Part shown: positions 47,719 through 59,186 of the stretch, in pieces
Layout of the letters: each line of letters begins with the position of its first letter
How positions within the stretch are numbered: position 1 is the first letter of the stretch
Assembly: GCA_933207985.1 (NCBI GenBank)
Contig: OW240916.1
Location: forward strand, 314,264,210 to 314,328,209
DNA from: Pelobates cultripes
Lineage: Eukaryota > Chordata > Amphibia > Anura > Pelobatidae
Length of the DNA: 64,000 bases
Direction: 5' to 3'
The notes under the pieces: model-generated
Told to the model about the DNA's origin: nothing
What the model saw: the letters and a program-made list of their open reading frames with translations, nothing else
Databases searched by the model: none
Position numbers and translations under genes: made by a program

Positions 47719-48500
47719 ACACTGTTTGGCTTGTTTGTAAATACATATATTAACAGTAATAAATAGTGATAATTAAGATGGAATTATTGCAGTGTTACAA
47801 TTTATACAGTGACGCATACAGTCTATTTGGGTGAGTACATTTGCCTTAAGCTCGGGTTGGCATTATCCTTTGCATCCTTCTTTATTAAGCTGTAAATGTT
47901 AACATTCTACTAAAGAAATAAATACAAACACAAATGAAAACACAAACAGGAAGGAAAGGATGATGGAAAATACAACTTGTAAAAATATTCAGAAAAATTT
48001 TAATTAAACCAAAAAAGAAATTTAAAAAAAACCAAAAATATGTCTAAACTTGATGCTCTTGATTCTAGTTCTTCTCTTAAATATTATTATTTATTTTTTT
48101 AAAATAATAATAATTTAATAAAAAAATTTTATAATAAAATAGCGTTTCTATATTTATGTGATAAAGTAGGATTGGTCAATGTATTCTGTATCATATAATC
48201 TTATATATTACATTATTTAAACAATATTTTATTTTTAATGAACTAACTGTCTAATCACTTCTGTAACAGTCTAAATATTTATATTAAAATACAAACGTGG
48301 ATTTGGAATCAATTAAGATATTTTAAGAGGTATATGTGACAATTTGAACTTTATTTTTTCTGTACTAGCTATTCATTGTCAAAACCATGGAAACCTGACC
48401 ATTAATAAACCCAGTCAGCCGGGAGAACTTGTGGGCACACGTCACATCACGTCACATCAGAACCAAGGGCACGCACAAGAAGCACCAGAAGATGATATAT
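47719..48500. other. AT-rich stretch, no gene
   Basis: Very AT-rich, with an A/T-only segment around 48000-48130. No recognised feature. Confidence 0.55.
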
Positions 48501-48734
48501 ACCAGTATTAGGGAAAGGAGTCCAGGCACTCAAATGTCTTCAGGCAAAATGCGGCTGATGTGTTTCTGATGGATGGTGAGTACCAAATAATTTCATACTA
48601 AGCCAGAATTTAATTAGAGTTAATTAATTAACTGTTGATTATTTAATTGGTTGATTGTGATTTTGTACGCTCACAATGCTTTTTCTTATAAATGTTGGTA
48701 AGCTTTAGTGTGAAGTAGCTTGACAAAGACTTCT

Positions 48735-50284
48735 TTGGGAGTCAGTGGCAGATTCGGGGGGGGGGGCAGCAGGGCAATTGCCCCCCCCCCGAGAGCCGAT
48801 GCTCTCCCCTGCAGGGCCAATGCAATCCAAGTGCCGGCCCTGCTATGTGCCTTCAGAAACCAGTAGGGAGATCAGAGATCCCCTTCACCAGTCTGCGGGC
48901 ACTTTGTTGGCAGCTGGCAGGGAGGGAGAGAGGACCTGGGTGCTCAGCCTGCAGCTCCTTCGGGTTCTCCTCTCGCAAGCACAGAGTATTGCCGCGGTTA
49001 CCACGGCTATGCTCCAGGTTTCGCAGGCTAGAGTTCACTTGGACTGCCAGGTATTCACCACTAGGACCACCAGGTATTGCAGGAAATATCCCTCCTCCGT
49101 CAGTAAAGGAATAAAGGGAGGAGGGATATAAAGTATTAGTATTAGTTTAATTAAAAATATATATTTTTACACTTGCTTTAAAGGGACACTCCAGGCACCC
49201 AGACCACTTCTGCCCATTGGAGTTGTCTGAGTGCCAACTCCCACTACCCTTAACCCTGCAACTGTAAAAATTGCAGTTTTCATAAACTGCAATATTTACC
49301 TTGCAGGGTTAACCCCTCCTCTAGTGGCTGTCTATTAGAGGACCTCCAGCGTGAGGACTTCCAGCGTTGCTAAAATCCCCAATGCTTTCCTAGTGGGAGG
49401 TCTAATGCACGTGCGCTGCATTGCCGCGCATGCGCATTAGGTCTCACCCCGCCTGCTGCCGCACATGCGCAATCTGTCTCCCCCCGCTGGATGACGTCGG
49501 CTGGGGAGGAGCGTGGGCGGACCCTGGACCAGCGCAGAGGGACATCGCGCTGGACTCCGGTAAGTCACTGAAGGGATTTAAACCCCTTCAGCAACCTGGG
49601 ATGGGGGGTGGGAGGGAGAGGGGATTGTTTTCCTGGCACTGGAGTGACCCTTTAAGCTACACATTCTCACACACACTGCCCCATAACCTCAAACACACAC
49701 TGCCCCCCCGCACACACACACACACATTGCCCCCATACACACTGCCCCACTCAAACACAGACACACACACACATACTGCCCCATACACACTGCCCCCCCA
49801 CACACACCACATTCTGCCCCAATACACACACACTGCCCCTTCACACACACGAACACACTCTGCACCCCTCACACACATACTGCCCCCATACACACTGCAC
49901 TCCCACTACACACACACACACACTCTTCACACACATTGCATCTTTCACACACATTGCATCTCTCACACACACTTCACCCTTCACACAAATTGCACCCCTC
50001 ACACACATTGCACCCCTCACACACAAACAAACACATTGCACTACTCTCACACACACATTTCTGCCCCTATCCCCTGCTACAGGACCTGTCCCGGGAGACC
50101 CCAGGTAAGTTGTCAAATGGTTCTTAAACAGTTTGACTGCGTACTCTGGGAAGGCGCCCACGGCACTCCTGGAACCATAACAACTATAGAGACTGGTAGT
50201 GGTTATTGTGCCTGGATTGTGCCTGTAACTAATCTCCAAGTACCTCTCCCGAGATTCGGTTCTGGATCCGCTCCTGTTGGGAGC
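48735..50284. mobile_element. hAT-type MITE with CA minisatellite and a nested T2-like MITE
   Basis: The element 48743-50276 starts CAGTGGCAGATTCGGGG and ends GGTTCTGGATCCGCTCCTG, inverse in outline to the CAGTGGCGGATCC family at 10295-11167. Flanks TTGGGAGT and TTGGGAGC match at 7 of 8 bases. The left part (48750-49020) is shared with the interior of 16678-17908. The T2-like element 49178-49655 is inserted. 49665-50060 is a CACACACTGCCCC minisatellite, the inverse of that at 10500-10840. 50070-50240 is the inverse of 10310-10480. Long frames here are repeat artefacts. Confidence 0.85.
49178..49655. mobile_element. TTAA-type MITE (T2-like), nested
   Basis: Starts TTAAAGGGACACTCCAGGCA and ends CCTGGCACTGGAGTGACCCTTTAA in outline, inverse termini with TTAA edges. 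It shares CACCCAGACCACTTC and CCTCTAGTGGCTGTC with 35411-35901. Inserted in the hAT MITE, hence younger than it. Confidence 0.85.
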
Positions 50285-50562
50285 CGAAACGTTGCAGTAT
50301 TCCACATGTTCCAATAAAGGTGCCTGAAGACATTGGAGTGCCTGGACCCTTTTTCTACTACTGTTATTTATCACCTGCAGCCCAGGCCCAAGCCTCCTCC
50401 ACACTGCTTCATATAGTGATTCTTTGTATCTGCCTAATGTCATTATTGACATCAAATCCTTTCATTCTATGGCTTTATAATAATGTGAATTGGGTGCACT
50501 CCCAGGACATGCATTTATAAGAAGTGTTACTACTGTAAAGACTAAAATCTATACAAAAACAG

Positions 50563-51028
50563 TTAAAGGAACAGCGCACCCCCCAAAAAACAACAAATAC
50601 GGTTTTAAATTTTACAAGGCTGTTTAAATCACCTATTTTTGCAAACAAAGGTGCAGATTCAGTTACACCATATAACCATGTTATGTTAAGCCTACCGCTT
50701 AGTCAAAGTACGCCAGTATCGGTGTGTTTTTCATCTTCTAGTGTTCTAACATGTATCTTGGTTCAAGCGTCGATTTGCTGAGCTATTATAGCAACAAACA
50801 AGCTGAGTGTTTTCAAGGCTCAAGGACAGAATGACTTTGCTCTTCCAAGTATGTATAACATAAAACCTCCAGGCTATCTTACACTGTGCAACCATCTTCC
50901 CCATTCCACTATAACCACCGAATAGCCCAAACAATTGTCCTAACATCTCCTGTGTATCTGAACAACACAGTGCATTTACATGCTACTTTATCATAGCAAA
51001 CTTACTAGTACTCCTTTGGCCCCTTTAA
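50563..51028. mobile_element. Probable TTAA-type MITE
   Basis: TTAAAGGAACAGCGCACC at the left and TTTGGCCCCTTTAA at the right, both with TTAAAGG/CCTTTAA edges, 466 bp apart. Beyond the first seven bases the ends match weakly, so this is a less certain member. Confidence 0.5.
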
Positions 51029-51230
51029 TATTTAATTAAAACTTGAATTGTATACTAGTCATACCCTCAATACTCTACTATTTGGTTATTCACCTTATTC
51101 CTGTTAGCATTGTCTGACCTCTACTCCGACCTCGACACCCACCTCGAAATGTTGAAATGCTTGATTTTCCCCTGCAAAGACCCAAAAGCCAGGTCATTCG
51201 GTACTTTCCCTATTTGAACAGTGATACCCC

Positions 51231-51746
51231 AGATAGCTATGCCATGGAGCCCATTTGTATAACGAAAGACTATGTGAAAGACTTTGGCTCCATAGCAATT
51301 GAACTGTATGTATGTGATCTGAGCGCCATTCAGTAATAATGTGCGCTCAGATCTAAGCTATCTGGGGATATGTTGAATGTACCTGTTTTATGCAATAGCT
51401 GCACAGTTATATATATTTATGTATTTTATTGTTTATTGCTACCATGTGGCTAATGGAGTTTTGCCTCTGTCCTTGGAGATAATTGGATTACTTCCCAATT
51501 ATCTCCAGGATAGAAGACTCTGTGGAACCGGTTTTGGGCAGAAAAGCCATGCTTCATTTGGGCACAAAGGACTTTGGTCTAACTTTTGACCCACTGGACC
51601 AATTTGTATGATTTTGACGTATGTTTGTATTTGGAGTATGCTGATGAAAATTTAAGTTTTATGTGAATGTGACGTATACTTTAAAAGTTATGAATATTGT
51701 GTAAAATGGTGTATTTTGCTGCCTGTGATAATTAAGTCAGCCCATC
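51231..51746 (+). repeat. Partial LTR, same family as 57909-58882
   Basis: From TAGCTATGCCATGGAGCCCA to AATTAAGTCAGCCCAT this closely matches the U3 of the solo LTR at 57909-58882. The first and last parts of that LTR are missing, with no target duplication. It holds a short hairpin (GATCTGAGCGCCATT and its near inverse). The 70-codon frame at 51377-51589 recurs in the other copy at 58104-58316, but it lies in U3-like DNA and is probably not a gene. Confidence 0.8.
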
Positions 51747-52985
51747 ACCAGGTAACTCCATTGTTACTGCACTCGATAAACTACACAGTGTCTCTAAATT
51801 ATTTAAGCCTTACTGTTAGAGTTTTCTTTATAAAATGTAATAAACAGTCCTGGATAAAAGCAAATAACTCTTTCTTTCGTTCCAAAACAATGCTTTTTCT
51901 GTCATTCTTCTAATTAAAATAAGAGTAACAAAGACCATTCTTCTTTTTTCCAAGCTTTTACTTCGCTATTTTTCAGTAAGTCTATGGACTCTGTGATGGG
52001 ATTTAGAAATTAGACTAGCATAGAATTCCATCTGTTAAAAGCTCGCTTAGACGCCAAACCTCACGGCTGTTTATTTACTTTTAACAAAAGCCAAGGAAAA
52101 CAAATTGAGTTGTGTTGTGCAATAATTAATTCAAAAAGTTTGACCTGTGAATTGTTTTCCAATATTTCCTTACTATCACAGACGAGAACCCACAACTTGT
52201 TTGCAATTGTTACTAATATTTGGGTTTATGTTTATAAATGAAAACTCATCTGTCTTCTTGTTTTCTTGAGATGGCTTAATTTAAATTTAAAGATTAAGTA
52301 AGTTTTACGATATTCTTAACTGCTTCATCCAGCTAACAGTTCAACACTCACCGGGACAACTTTTTATAGTGAGAATTAGAATTATTTTCTTCATTACAAT
52401 GTTTATGCTATTAAATATAATAAACGATTAAAACATTGACAGCAACATCTTTCTGATTTCCTCTAACTATGATTAGTTTCACTCAAACCAATTTTTGAAG
52501 TCCATCTGCTCCCTTCCTCTTTGATTAACGTGATAATGTGAATTCATGTTATTTTAAATATTTTATATTTCTTTCCTTCTCAATAATAAAATACTTACAT
52601 CAATCTGATGGCTCGTCTACTCTTTGCACTGTATGGCTCTTAATTATTCAGTAGCCGCTATAACTACTTTAAAAAGGGTTTTTTGTTGTTGTTATAAGTG
52701 TCCTTATTTGACCACAGAGTCCAGACATTTATGAGTCAATGACACATGAATATAATCCAGGTCTGTTGCTTTATACTGATAGGCGTTAAATTGTCCTTGC
52801 TGTCAATGAGAAAGTTTTGAGTGGGCAGGTTCTGATCTACAAACTTGAGAACACCTGGTTTGTATCTCTTAAGCAGGATATATGGAACAGCTTTGGCAAT
52901 AGAAAGGCTTCGTCAAGTAGGTCCTGCTTTTAGGACACCTGGAACTGGTGGTGAACCCTGACATCTATAATCTGCTCAGAGATGG
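51747..52985. other. No gene recognised
   Basis: AT-rich; 52080-52180 looks complex. No family recognised. Confidence 0.5.
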
Positions 52986-53335
52986 AGATGTTTTGGATAT
53001 TACATCAGCGTATCCACGCGGCCGGAAGGAGGAATATATATAAATGAAGAAATGGAACGTATGAGTGCGTTCCACAACGGAATTACCCGCGAACTACAAC
53101 TAATTAAGGACTTATATATGGACATGGACTGGACATAAGTTTAGAGAGACAACTGAGGAAGCCACAACAGGCGAAACGCGTATTGGCTTATTTATATTTT
53201 ATCCTTTTATATTCTATCTAGTTTTTTATGTATATTTTTCAATAAATCCATTTTTTATTATTCCATCCCCTGGATCCTCTCCTATTTATTGGAAGCATCA
53301 CTACCAGCCACAGAAGGGCTAGGATCACCCTGAAA
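52986..53335 (+). repeat. Dispersed repeat with GAAACGCGT core
   Basis: CTGAGGAAGCCACAACAGGC then GAAACGCGTATTGGC, then TTTTTCAATAAATCC. The layout GAGGAAGC...GAAACG...CAATAAA is typical of abundant frog interspersed repeats and is shared in style with the repeat around 50285-50350. Confidence 0.5.
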
Positions 53336-53616
53336 TAGATCCTGAAGTCATCTATACCAGAGCCAGGTTTCAAATTGGCTCTGATTTTGTGAGTGTTTCC
53401 TTGCACATATTGCTCTTTAATATTTATTGTTAAATTGTCTGCACTATTTTGTGTATCTCTCTATCTCTACAGTATTATATTGAGAAGAGGAGAGAATAGT
53501 ATTGCTCCATCCATTGTGTCTGCATGTTTTGGATATTGTCCACTGGCAGAGGACTCGTTCCCATTCGGGCCTTTAGACGTTGTCCCTGTCATTCTACTTT
53601 TTGTAACATCTAGTAG

Positions 53617-53812
53617 TTAAAAGGTAATTCCATAAACCATGACCACTTCAGTGATTTGAAGTGGTCATAATGGTTGGAGTTTGTATTTGAACTCTGTTCT
53701 GGGCTGTCCAATTTCAACTCTCTGCATATTTTACCCCTGTCACCAGTGCGCACAGAGCACGGGCATGAAGAGCAAAACTCTTCTCCCTTCAAGGACTGAA
53801 GTAACCCTTTAA
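53617..53812. mobile_element. Short TTAA-type MITE, 196 bp
   Basis: TTAAAAGGTAATTCCATAAA at the left, ACTGAAGTAACCCTTTAA at the right. Near the left end the hairpin ATGACCACTTCAGTGATTTG and AAGTGGTCAT is seen; the CCACTTC motif also occurs in the other T2-like elements. Confidence 0.7.
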
Positions 53813-54080
53813 CTGTAGATACTATCAGCCAAAATACCAAGAAGCTCCCAACCTCCAGGTCCACGTTTTCCATGGTTTGTGGCCTTCTAATGTCTGCCCC
53901 GAAGGAGTATGTAGGCTGCTAACATCAAGCCGGTTCTTTTCACAGAAACCTAATATTGATTTTCAGTCTAGAGATGGTAATTAGAAACCTAACATTTCAT
54001 CCACAAATAATTATCAACTAGTTCAACTCCTGTCAAACGTAGAGCATTTGCAACAAGTGAAATTCACAGGGAAACAAAGA

Positions 54081-54290
54081 GGTTTATTCGCTAAATGCAG
54101 AATTGTTGTGAATCGGAAACTGAATTGCAAAGTTTTAGCAGCAATTACTGGATTGGGAATATATTCCACAACAGGCGTAGTCAAAGCTTGAACATTATAG
54201 CCTACATTTTGAATGATTGTTTTTTATATTTTGGGGAAAAGGGTGCATCTAGATACACAATTCTACAGTGCTTTCTAAAATAACTAAAGC
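54081..54290. mobile_element. Small foldback MITE, family B, copy 2
   Basis: GGTTTATTCGCTAAATGCAG then AATTGTTGTGAATCGGAAAC matches 13403-13440. The right end ACAATTCTACAGTGCTTTCT then AAAATAAC is its approximate inverse. Confidence 0.6.
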
Positions 54291-56124
54291 AGGGTATCCG
54301 CTCATAGCTACATTAGCATCATTCCACAGTTTGTTGTTAAGGGATTCACTAACAGGTCAGGCTGCCTCACACTCACTCATTCACTCACTCTCTGGCTCTT
54401 ACTGTCGAATCCTGGCTGAGTACGTGTGTGTTTGGACATTGCGTGGAGCCAAACGTATTCAAGGTAATACAGGTAATAATTTAATTTACATTCTGTGACA
54501 AAACAACTGTTTATCACCTGTTGTTTTGTCACATTTCTGTATCTTACACAAGGTTTGGGAATCCTTGTAGATTTACTGGAGCATGTTCACATTATAGCGA
54601 GCGCCTACGCCTGTCTTTTTTCTGTACAATTTACATTCTGTGCCCAGAGAGCCAGACAGGGCATCTAAATTTAAAAAAAATAAAAACGTGTAATAAAAAA
54701 AAAAATAATTAGTATAACTCATAGCTAACTTTCACCTTCTTTTGAAGAAGTGCTAACATTCGATTTGCTATTAATTTGTGCATAATGTTCACGCTAGGGA
54801 CAGCTCTAGAATTTAAAGTATGATTGAAAGTCTAAATGTATAGTTAAATGTGATGTTAATATATATATTAATACTGTATATACCCTATTCTGTGCTATTG
54901 TTTCAGCTATAAAATACCGGCTACGCAGCATTGCAAGGTTATTAAAGACTAAAATATAAACATGCCTTTGTTAAATCAAGCAAACATCGAAGCTTGATTA
55001 TGTTACGTCATTACAAGGCTTTCTCTCAAGGGCAACAAACATGTGTCTGCAATGTATTAACTGCCAGTAATTAGCTGTGGCTGTTACGCATAAAAGCTAA
55101 TTGCTACACATAGAACTGATTTGCAGCTACTGTAGCAAATGATTAAAAGCTTGTCAGATGAGCAGACCTTTCTGCTATGCACATTTTCTGACTGTAAAAC
55201 TTTGTAACTGCTCTGTGGAATGTCATACGCCACCTTGGCTACATAATTTATAACGAACTCCTTAATTAAATCACCGTCTATGTTTATTTTACAGTCGTAG
55301 GGTTTAGCACCGGTGTGGGCACCTGCTGGTCTGCGTAGGGATGACAAAGCCATCATATCACTTACTTGCCACTTCTTACTGATGGACAGCACATGAAAAG
55401 TTCCAACATGCATGTTGCAGGTGAAAACAGTTAGTGGTGAATCTTGCCCCGTGTCACAAATTGATTAATTTATTAACTTCCTTTAAATGGCCCATTCTTT
55501 TTAAATTCATTGCACAGATAATAGTTTAACAATATACAAAAACAAGCAATACAAAATATATAAATAAATAGATAAAATAGATACTCAGTTTTAAAGTTAC
55601 TTCTTTTTGTGCAAAACCCCAACACATTTCACATTATCAGCCTTGAACAGTGCCCACTCCAGGAAGTAGTGAAGCCATACATTGGTTTAAGGAGTCTGAA
55701 CTATTGTACGTGTTTAACTCAGCACTGCAAGGGTTAAAGTGTAGTAAGGAGGGTCCATATAGCAGATTTTATAGCACAACTTTGTTTGTTATCCCTCCTG
55801 CAGTCTGTGAATGCTGTGTACTGAAGGACATCACTGCTCATGTTATGATATGGGCAGACCTGGTTTCTAGCAGAGGAGGGTTTATATTTAACATATAATG
55901 TTTGTGAGTCACAGCCTCGTCGCATTATTCTACTTCTGTTTAAAAGAATTGGAGGGTGCATTGAATGTACAGTATGTTGGTATAATTTTGCAGGTGTGAG
56001 GCAGTATAAAGGAACTGTACAGGGCAATTGCCAGCAGTATGTGTTTTGTGCTTGGTTTATGGCCCAGAATCTCAAAGCTCTCCAAGCAAGGACTAGCCCA
56101 CTGAGATATTCCTGGGATCTGGGA
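54291..56124. other. No recognised gene; complex block 54950-55440
   Basis: The segment 54950-55440 is complex and non-repetitive. A 109-codon minus-strand frame (55413-55084) covers much of it. It reads SSLRRPAGAHTGAKPYDCKI and FVINYVAKVAYDIPQSS, which I do not recognise despite a superficial HTG-KPY-C likeness to zinc-finger linkers (no following HX3H). It could be an exon, a conserved non-coding element, or chance. Confidence 0.35.
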
Positions 56125-56545
56125 TCTTGATCTTAACATGTATATCTTGGAGGAAAGAAGAGACAGGGAGGATATGATAGAAACATTTAAATATATAAAG
56201 GGAATCCACACCGTAAAGGAGGAGACTATATTTAAAAGAAGAAAAACTACCACAACAAGAGGACATAGTCTTAAGTTAGAGGGACAAAGGTTTAAAAATA
56301 ATATCAGGAAGTATTACTTTACTGAGAGGGTAGTGGATGCATGGAATAGCCTTCCAGCTGAAGTGGTAGAGGTTAACACAGTAAAGGAGTTTAAGCATGC
56401 GTGGGATAGGCATAAGGCTTTCTTAACTATAAGATAAGGCTAGGGACTAATGAAAGTATTTAGAAAATTGGGCAGACTAGATGGGCCGAATGGTTCTTTG
56501 AATTCAAAGCATGCTTAAACTCCTTTACGCCATTCAATGTTTCTA
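56125..56545 (+). pseudogene. CR1-like LINE tail, copy 2, with altered 3' end
   Basis: Same CR1 tail as 3905-4320: a 99-codon frame (56138-56437) with seven amino-acid differences from copy 1. After the stop the usual end (TCTGCCGTCACTTTCTATG in copy 1) is replaced by a segment whose bases 56509-56528 are the exact reverse complement of 56381-56400 within the same copy. It ends in CAATGTTTCTATGAG. 5'-truncated near 56125. Confidence 0.85.
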
Positions 56546-57140
56546 TGAGTTTTTTTGCAAAAACCCTGCTACTGATTTTAACTTGCATTTAGAACAAACC
56601 CTTAAAATTTTCCTGTGAACCCTAGATTTGCTTATTTTTCATCTGCAACTCCCAAGACTCTCAGACTCATTTAATGGTTAGTGACAATGGACATGGCATT
56701 TAGATGATTAAATTCATTCTTCTGTGGTTACCTAATGAAACAGCTAGTGGTGGTATCTAAACGTGTGCATGTTAAAACACCACGTTATGAGAAGATAACA
56801 CATTATTGCAGTGATTCCTGCAATAAAACAATGTCATAGAGATAGAGGCAAACACATTATAATCTAATAATGCAAAATAACATTGTTACATGTTTAGTAG
56901 GCAATTACTAACCGACCATCGCAGCTCCAGTCCTATTAGTTTCATGAAGCACAGATGGCCCTGCTAGTAATGAGATATAATACATATAATGTAATCATTA
57001 TAGTACATGCACTCTGGGGTTTCCAAATGAAGAATACATAGCGTTTGAAGGTGAAATGTACATTGCAAACACATTAACCTTATTTTACCAGCAATGCTGT
57101 TTGCTTTGCATAATCAAGCTCTGTAAATTAGCATACTCTG
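56546..57140. other. No gene recognised
   Basis: AT-rich; nothing recognised. Confidence 0.5.
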
Positions 57141-57560
57141 TTAAAGGGGACTGTCACTTCTCTGGAATTTAAATCATTAAATAAAACATTGAAAATCTCT
57201 TACAATTTGTGCTAACCATTTTTTTTTGTTACGAGATGTTCCATTTTCTTTTAAATCTATATTAAAGATTAAGCAAATTACATCATAATCCAATTCGGAC
57301 AAGGCACAGCCAGGGCACACAATGCAAATTAAGAGGATAAATAGAAACATTGTTTAATTTCTCCTCCTCTCTCTATGCTGACTGCCAGGTGTAAATGGCT
57401 GAGCTCATAACAACGATTGACAGGGAGCTAAGATGGAGGCACCCAGCGGCAGGATTAAGAGATGTGCATTAATACATTTAATTTTATTTTTCACAATCTT
57501 ACAAATACAAATTTGTTACATATAGGGATAAGTATACGTAACCTCTTTTTGTTTCCAAGT
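57141..57560. repeat. Dispersed repeat C, copy 2
   Basis: Starts TTAAAGGGGACTGTCACTTC. From about 57260 it matches 24560-24840 (AAAGATTAAGCAAATTACAT, CGGACAAGGCACAGCCAG, CTATGCTGACTGCCAGGTG, ACAAATTTGTTA). The TTAAAGG start suggests a TTAA MITE, but a clear right terminus was not seen. Confidence 0.75.
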
Positions 57561-57903
57561 AACTTCCTGGGTTTCATCTTATAGGCAATGGGAGATCAAA
57601 GGTTATGTGTTTCTAAGTTTAGACTTTTTTTTAAATTCTTGATTTAGGATCAGGTACAATAAGTATATGTCATAGAAAAATATGTGAGGATTATTAATTC
57701 GTAATGGAAGTGTAAATGGAAGTGTAACAAGAGGAAAATAAATATTAAAAATATAAAAGATGAATGAAAGATGACTTTGACCTAAATGAGAAAATATCAT
57801 GGGGAGACAATGGAGGGAAGACTTGAACCACTTCACTACCAATCACTTTTTTTATTATTAGTACATTTTATTCTGAAAATATTACCATAACATTTCTATG
57901 AAC

Positions 57904-58887
57904 CACAGTGTGGTGGAACCAGCCTCGCCACTGGGCATTGGAGAAGACTGATTGCCAGCCTAGCTATGCCATGGAGCCCATTCGTATAACGAAAGCCTAT
58001 GTGAAAGACTTTGGCTCCATGGCAATTAAACGGTATGTATGTGATCTGACCTCCATTCCGTAATAACGTGCGCTCAGATCTAAGTTATCTGGGGATATGT
58101 TGAATGTACCTGTTTTATGCAATAGCTGCACAGTTATATATATTTATGTATTTTATTGTCTTTTGCTATCATGTGGCTAATGGAGTTTTGCCTCTGTCCT
58201 TGGAGATAATTGGATTACTTCCCAATTATTTCCGGGATAGAAGACTCTGTGGAACCGGTTTTGGGCAAAAAAGCCATGCTTCATTTGGGCACAAAGGACT
58301 TCGGTCTAACTTTTGACCCACTGGACCAATTTGTATGATTTTGACGTATGTTTGTATTTGGAGTATGCTGATGAAAATGTAAGTTTTATGTGACTGTGAT
58401 GCATACTTTAAAAGTTATGAATGTTGTGTAAAATTGTGTATTTTCCTGCTTATGATAATTAAGTCAGCCCATTGTGTTCAGTAATTATACCACAGGCAGA
58501 GGGGAGGATTTTGTGTGTAATTGCTGGGAGTGTCTGAGTGTATTGTACATATGAATTGGTTGTTTTGCAAAACCCTGTGGGCAGTACTCTGTGTGTACAA
58601 TGTGCATAAAAGCAGAGTGTTTGATTAAAAGCTTCAGTTCTACTTCACCCTCAATTTGGAGGGCCGTCTCTTATTGGGGGAATCTGCTACAAGGGATTGA
58701 TATGCTTGTCATACTCCCTTGCTAAATCTCTACTAAGCTCTTGTAAGAGCTTGTTCCAGCCTTGCTCTCTGGAGGAAGCTACGGTAGTTATGGTGTCTGC
58801 TGCAGTGCTTGGAGACCTCAATAAGCGCTAGGAGCATCCTTCAACGGAGGTACCCAGTCGGGGTGCCCGTCGATCCGTTACACACAG
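57904..58887 (+). repeat. Solo LTR (974 bp) with 5-bp target duplication
   Basis: 57909-58882 begins TGTGGTGGAACCAGCC and ends CGATCCGTTACA. CACAG flanks both sides (57904-57908 and 58883-58887). It has a TATA-like GCATAAAAGCAGAG near 58604 and a polyadenylation-like ATTAAAAG downstream, so the plus strand is the likely sense. No internal region remains, so the internal part was lost by LTR-LTR recombination. Its class (endogenous retrovirus or other LTR element) cannot be told without the coding part. Confidence 0.85.
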
Positions 58888-59186
58888 GATGCTTAACTAC
58901 CAATAAATGATGAAACAGCAAAGGCGAGATTGCTGCTCGGACATACATAACATTTTATTGTCCCTGTTATTGCTCATTGTTTATAAAAATATTGTATGGA
59001 ATGAAAATGTTACTACGCATTGTAGTGCTTCTAGTGTCAGGAGTTCCCTGTCACCACCCATCTCCTTCATTATAAGTAGTTAAACCATTTAAGGACGGTG
59101 TGATTTTTGCCAGGTGCCGCTCCGTGCATCAAAACGTTTGACAGAGAGCCAGCTTAGGAGCTTCTGTTTGCTCTGCTGAGCAAAGC

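Larger units (their letters stand above)
48514..50353. mobile_element. Older dispersed repeat with inverted ends, split by a hAT MITE
   Basis: The outer arms 48514-48545 (AAAGGAGTCCAGGCACTC then AAATGTCTTCAGGC) and 50322-50353 are inverse copies. The pre-insertion sequence joined ACAAAGACTTCTTTGGGAG to CCGAAACGTTGCAG, a motif style (GAC-AAAG ... CGAAACG ... CAATAAA) repeated in other frog interspersed sequences; compare 53155-53240. The hAT element at 48743-50276 split it. Confidence 0.55.

Noticed and set aside
49421..50455. 298-codon plus-strand and 204-codon minus-strand frames
   Set aside because: They cross a TTAA MITE boundary and a CA minisatellite inside a hAT MITE; no single origin is possible.
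55084..55413. Zinc-finger gene suggested by HTGAKPYDC
   Set aside because: Only the linker-like string is present; no Cys2-His2 spacing follows, so a zinc finger cannot be claimed.
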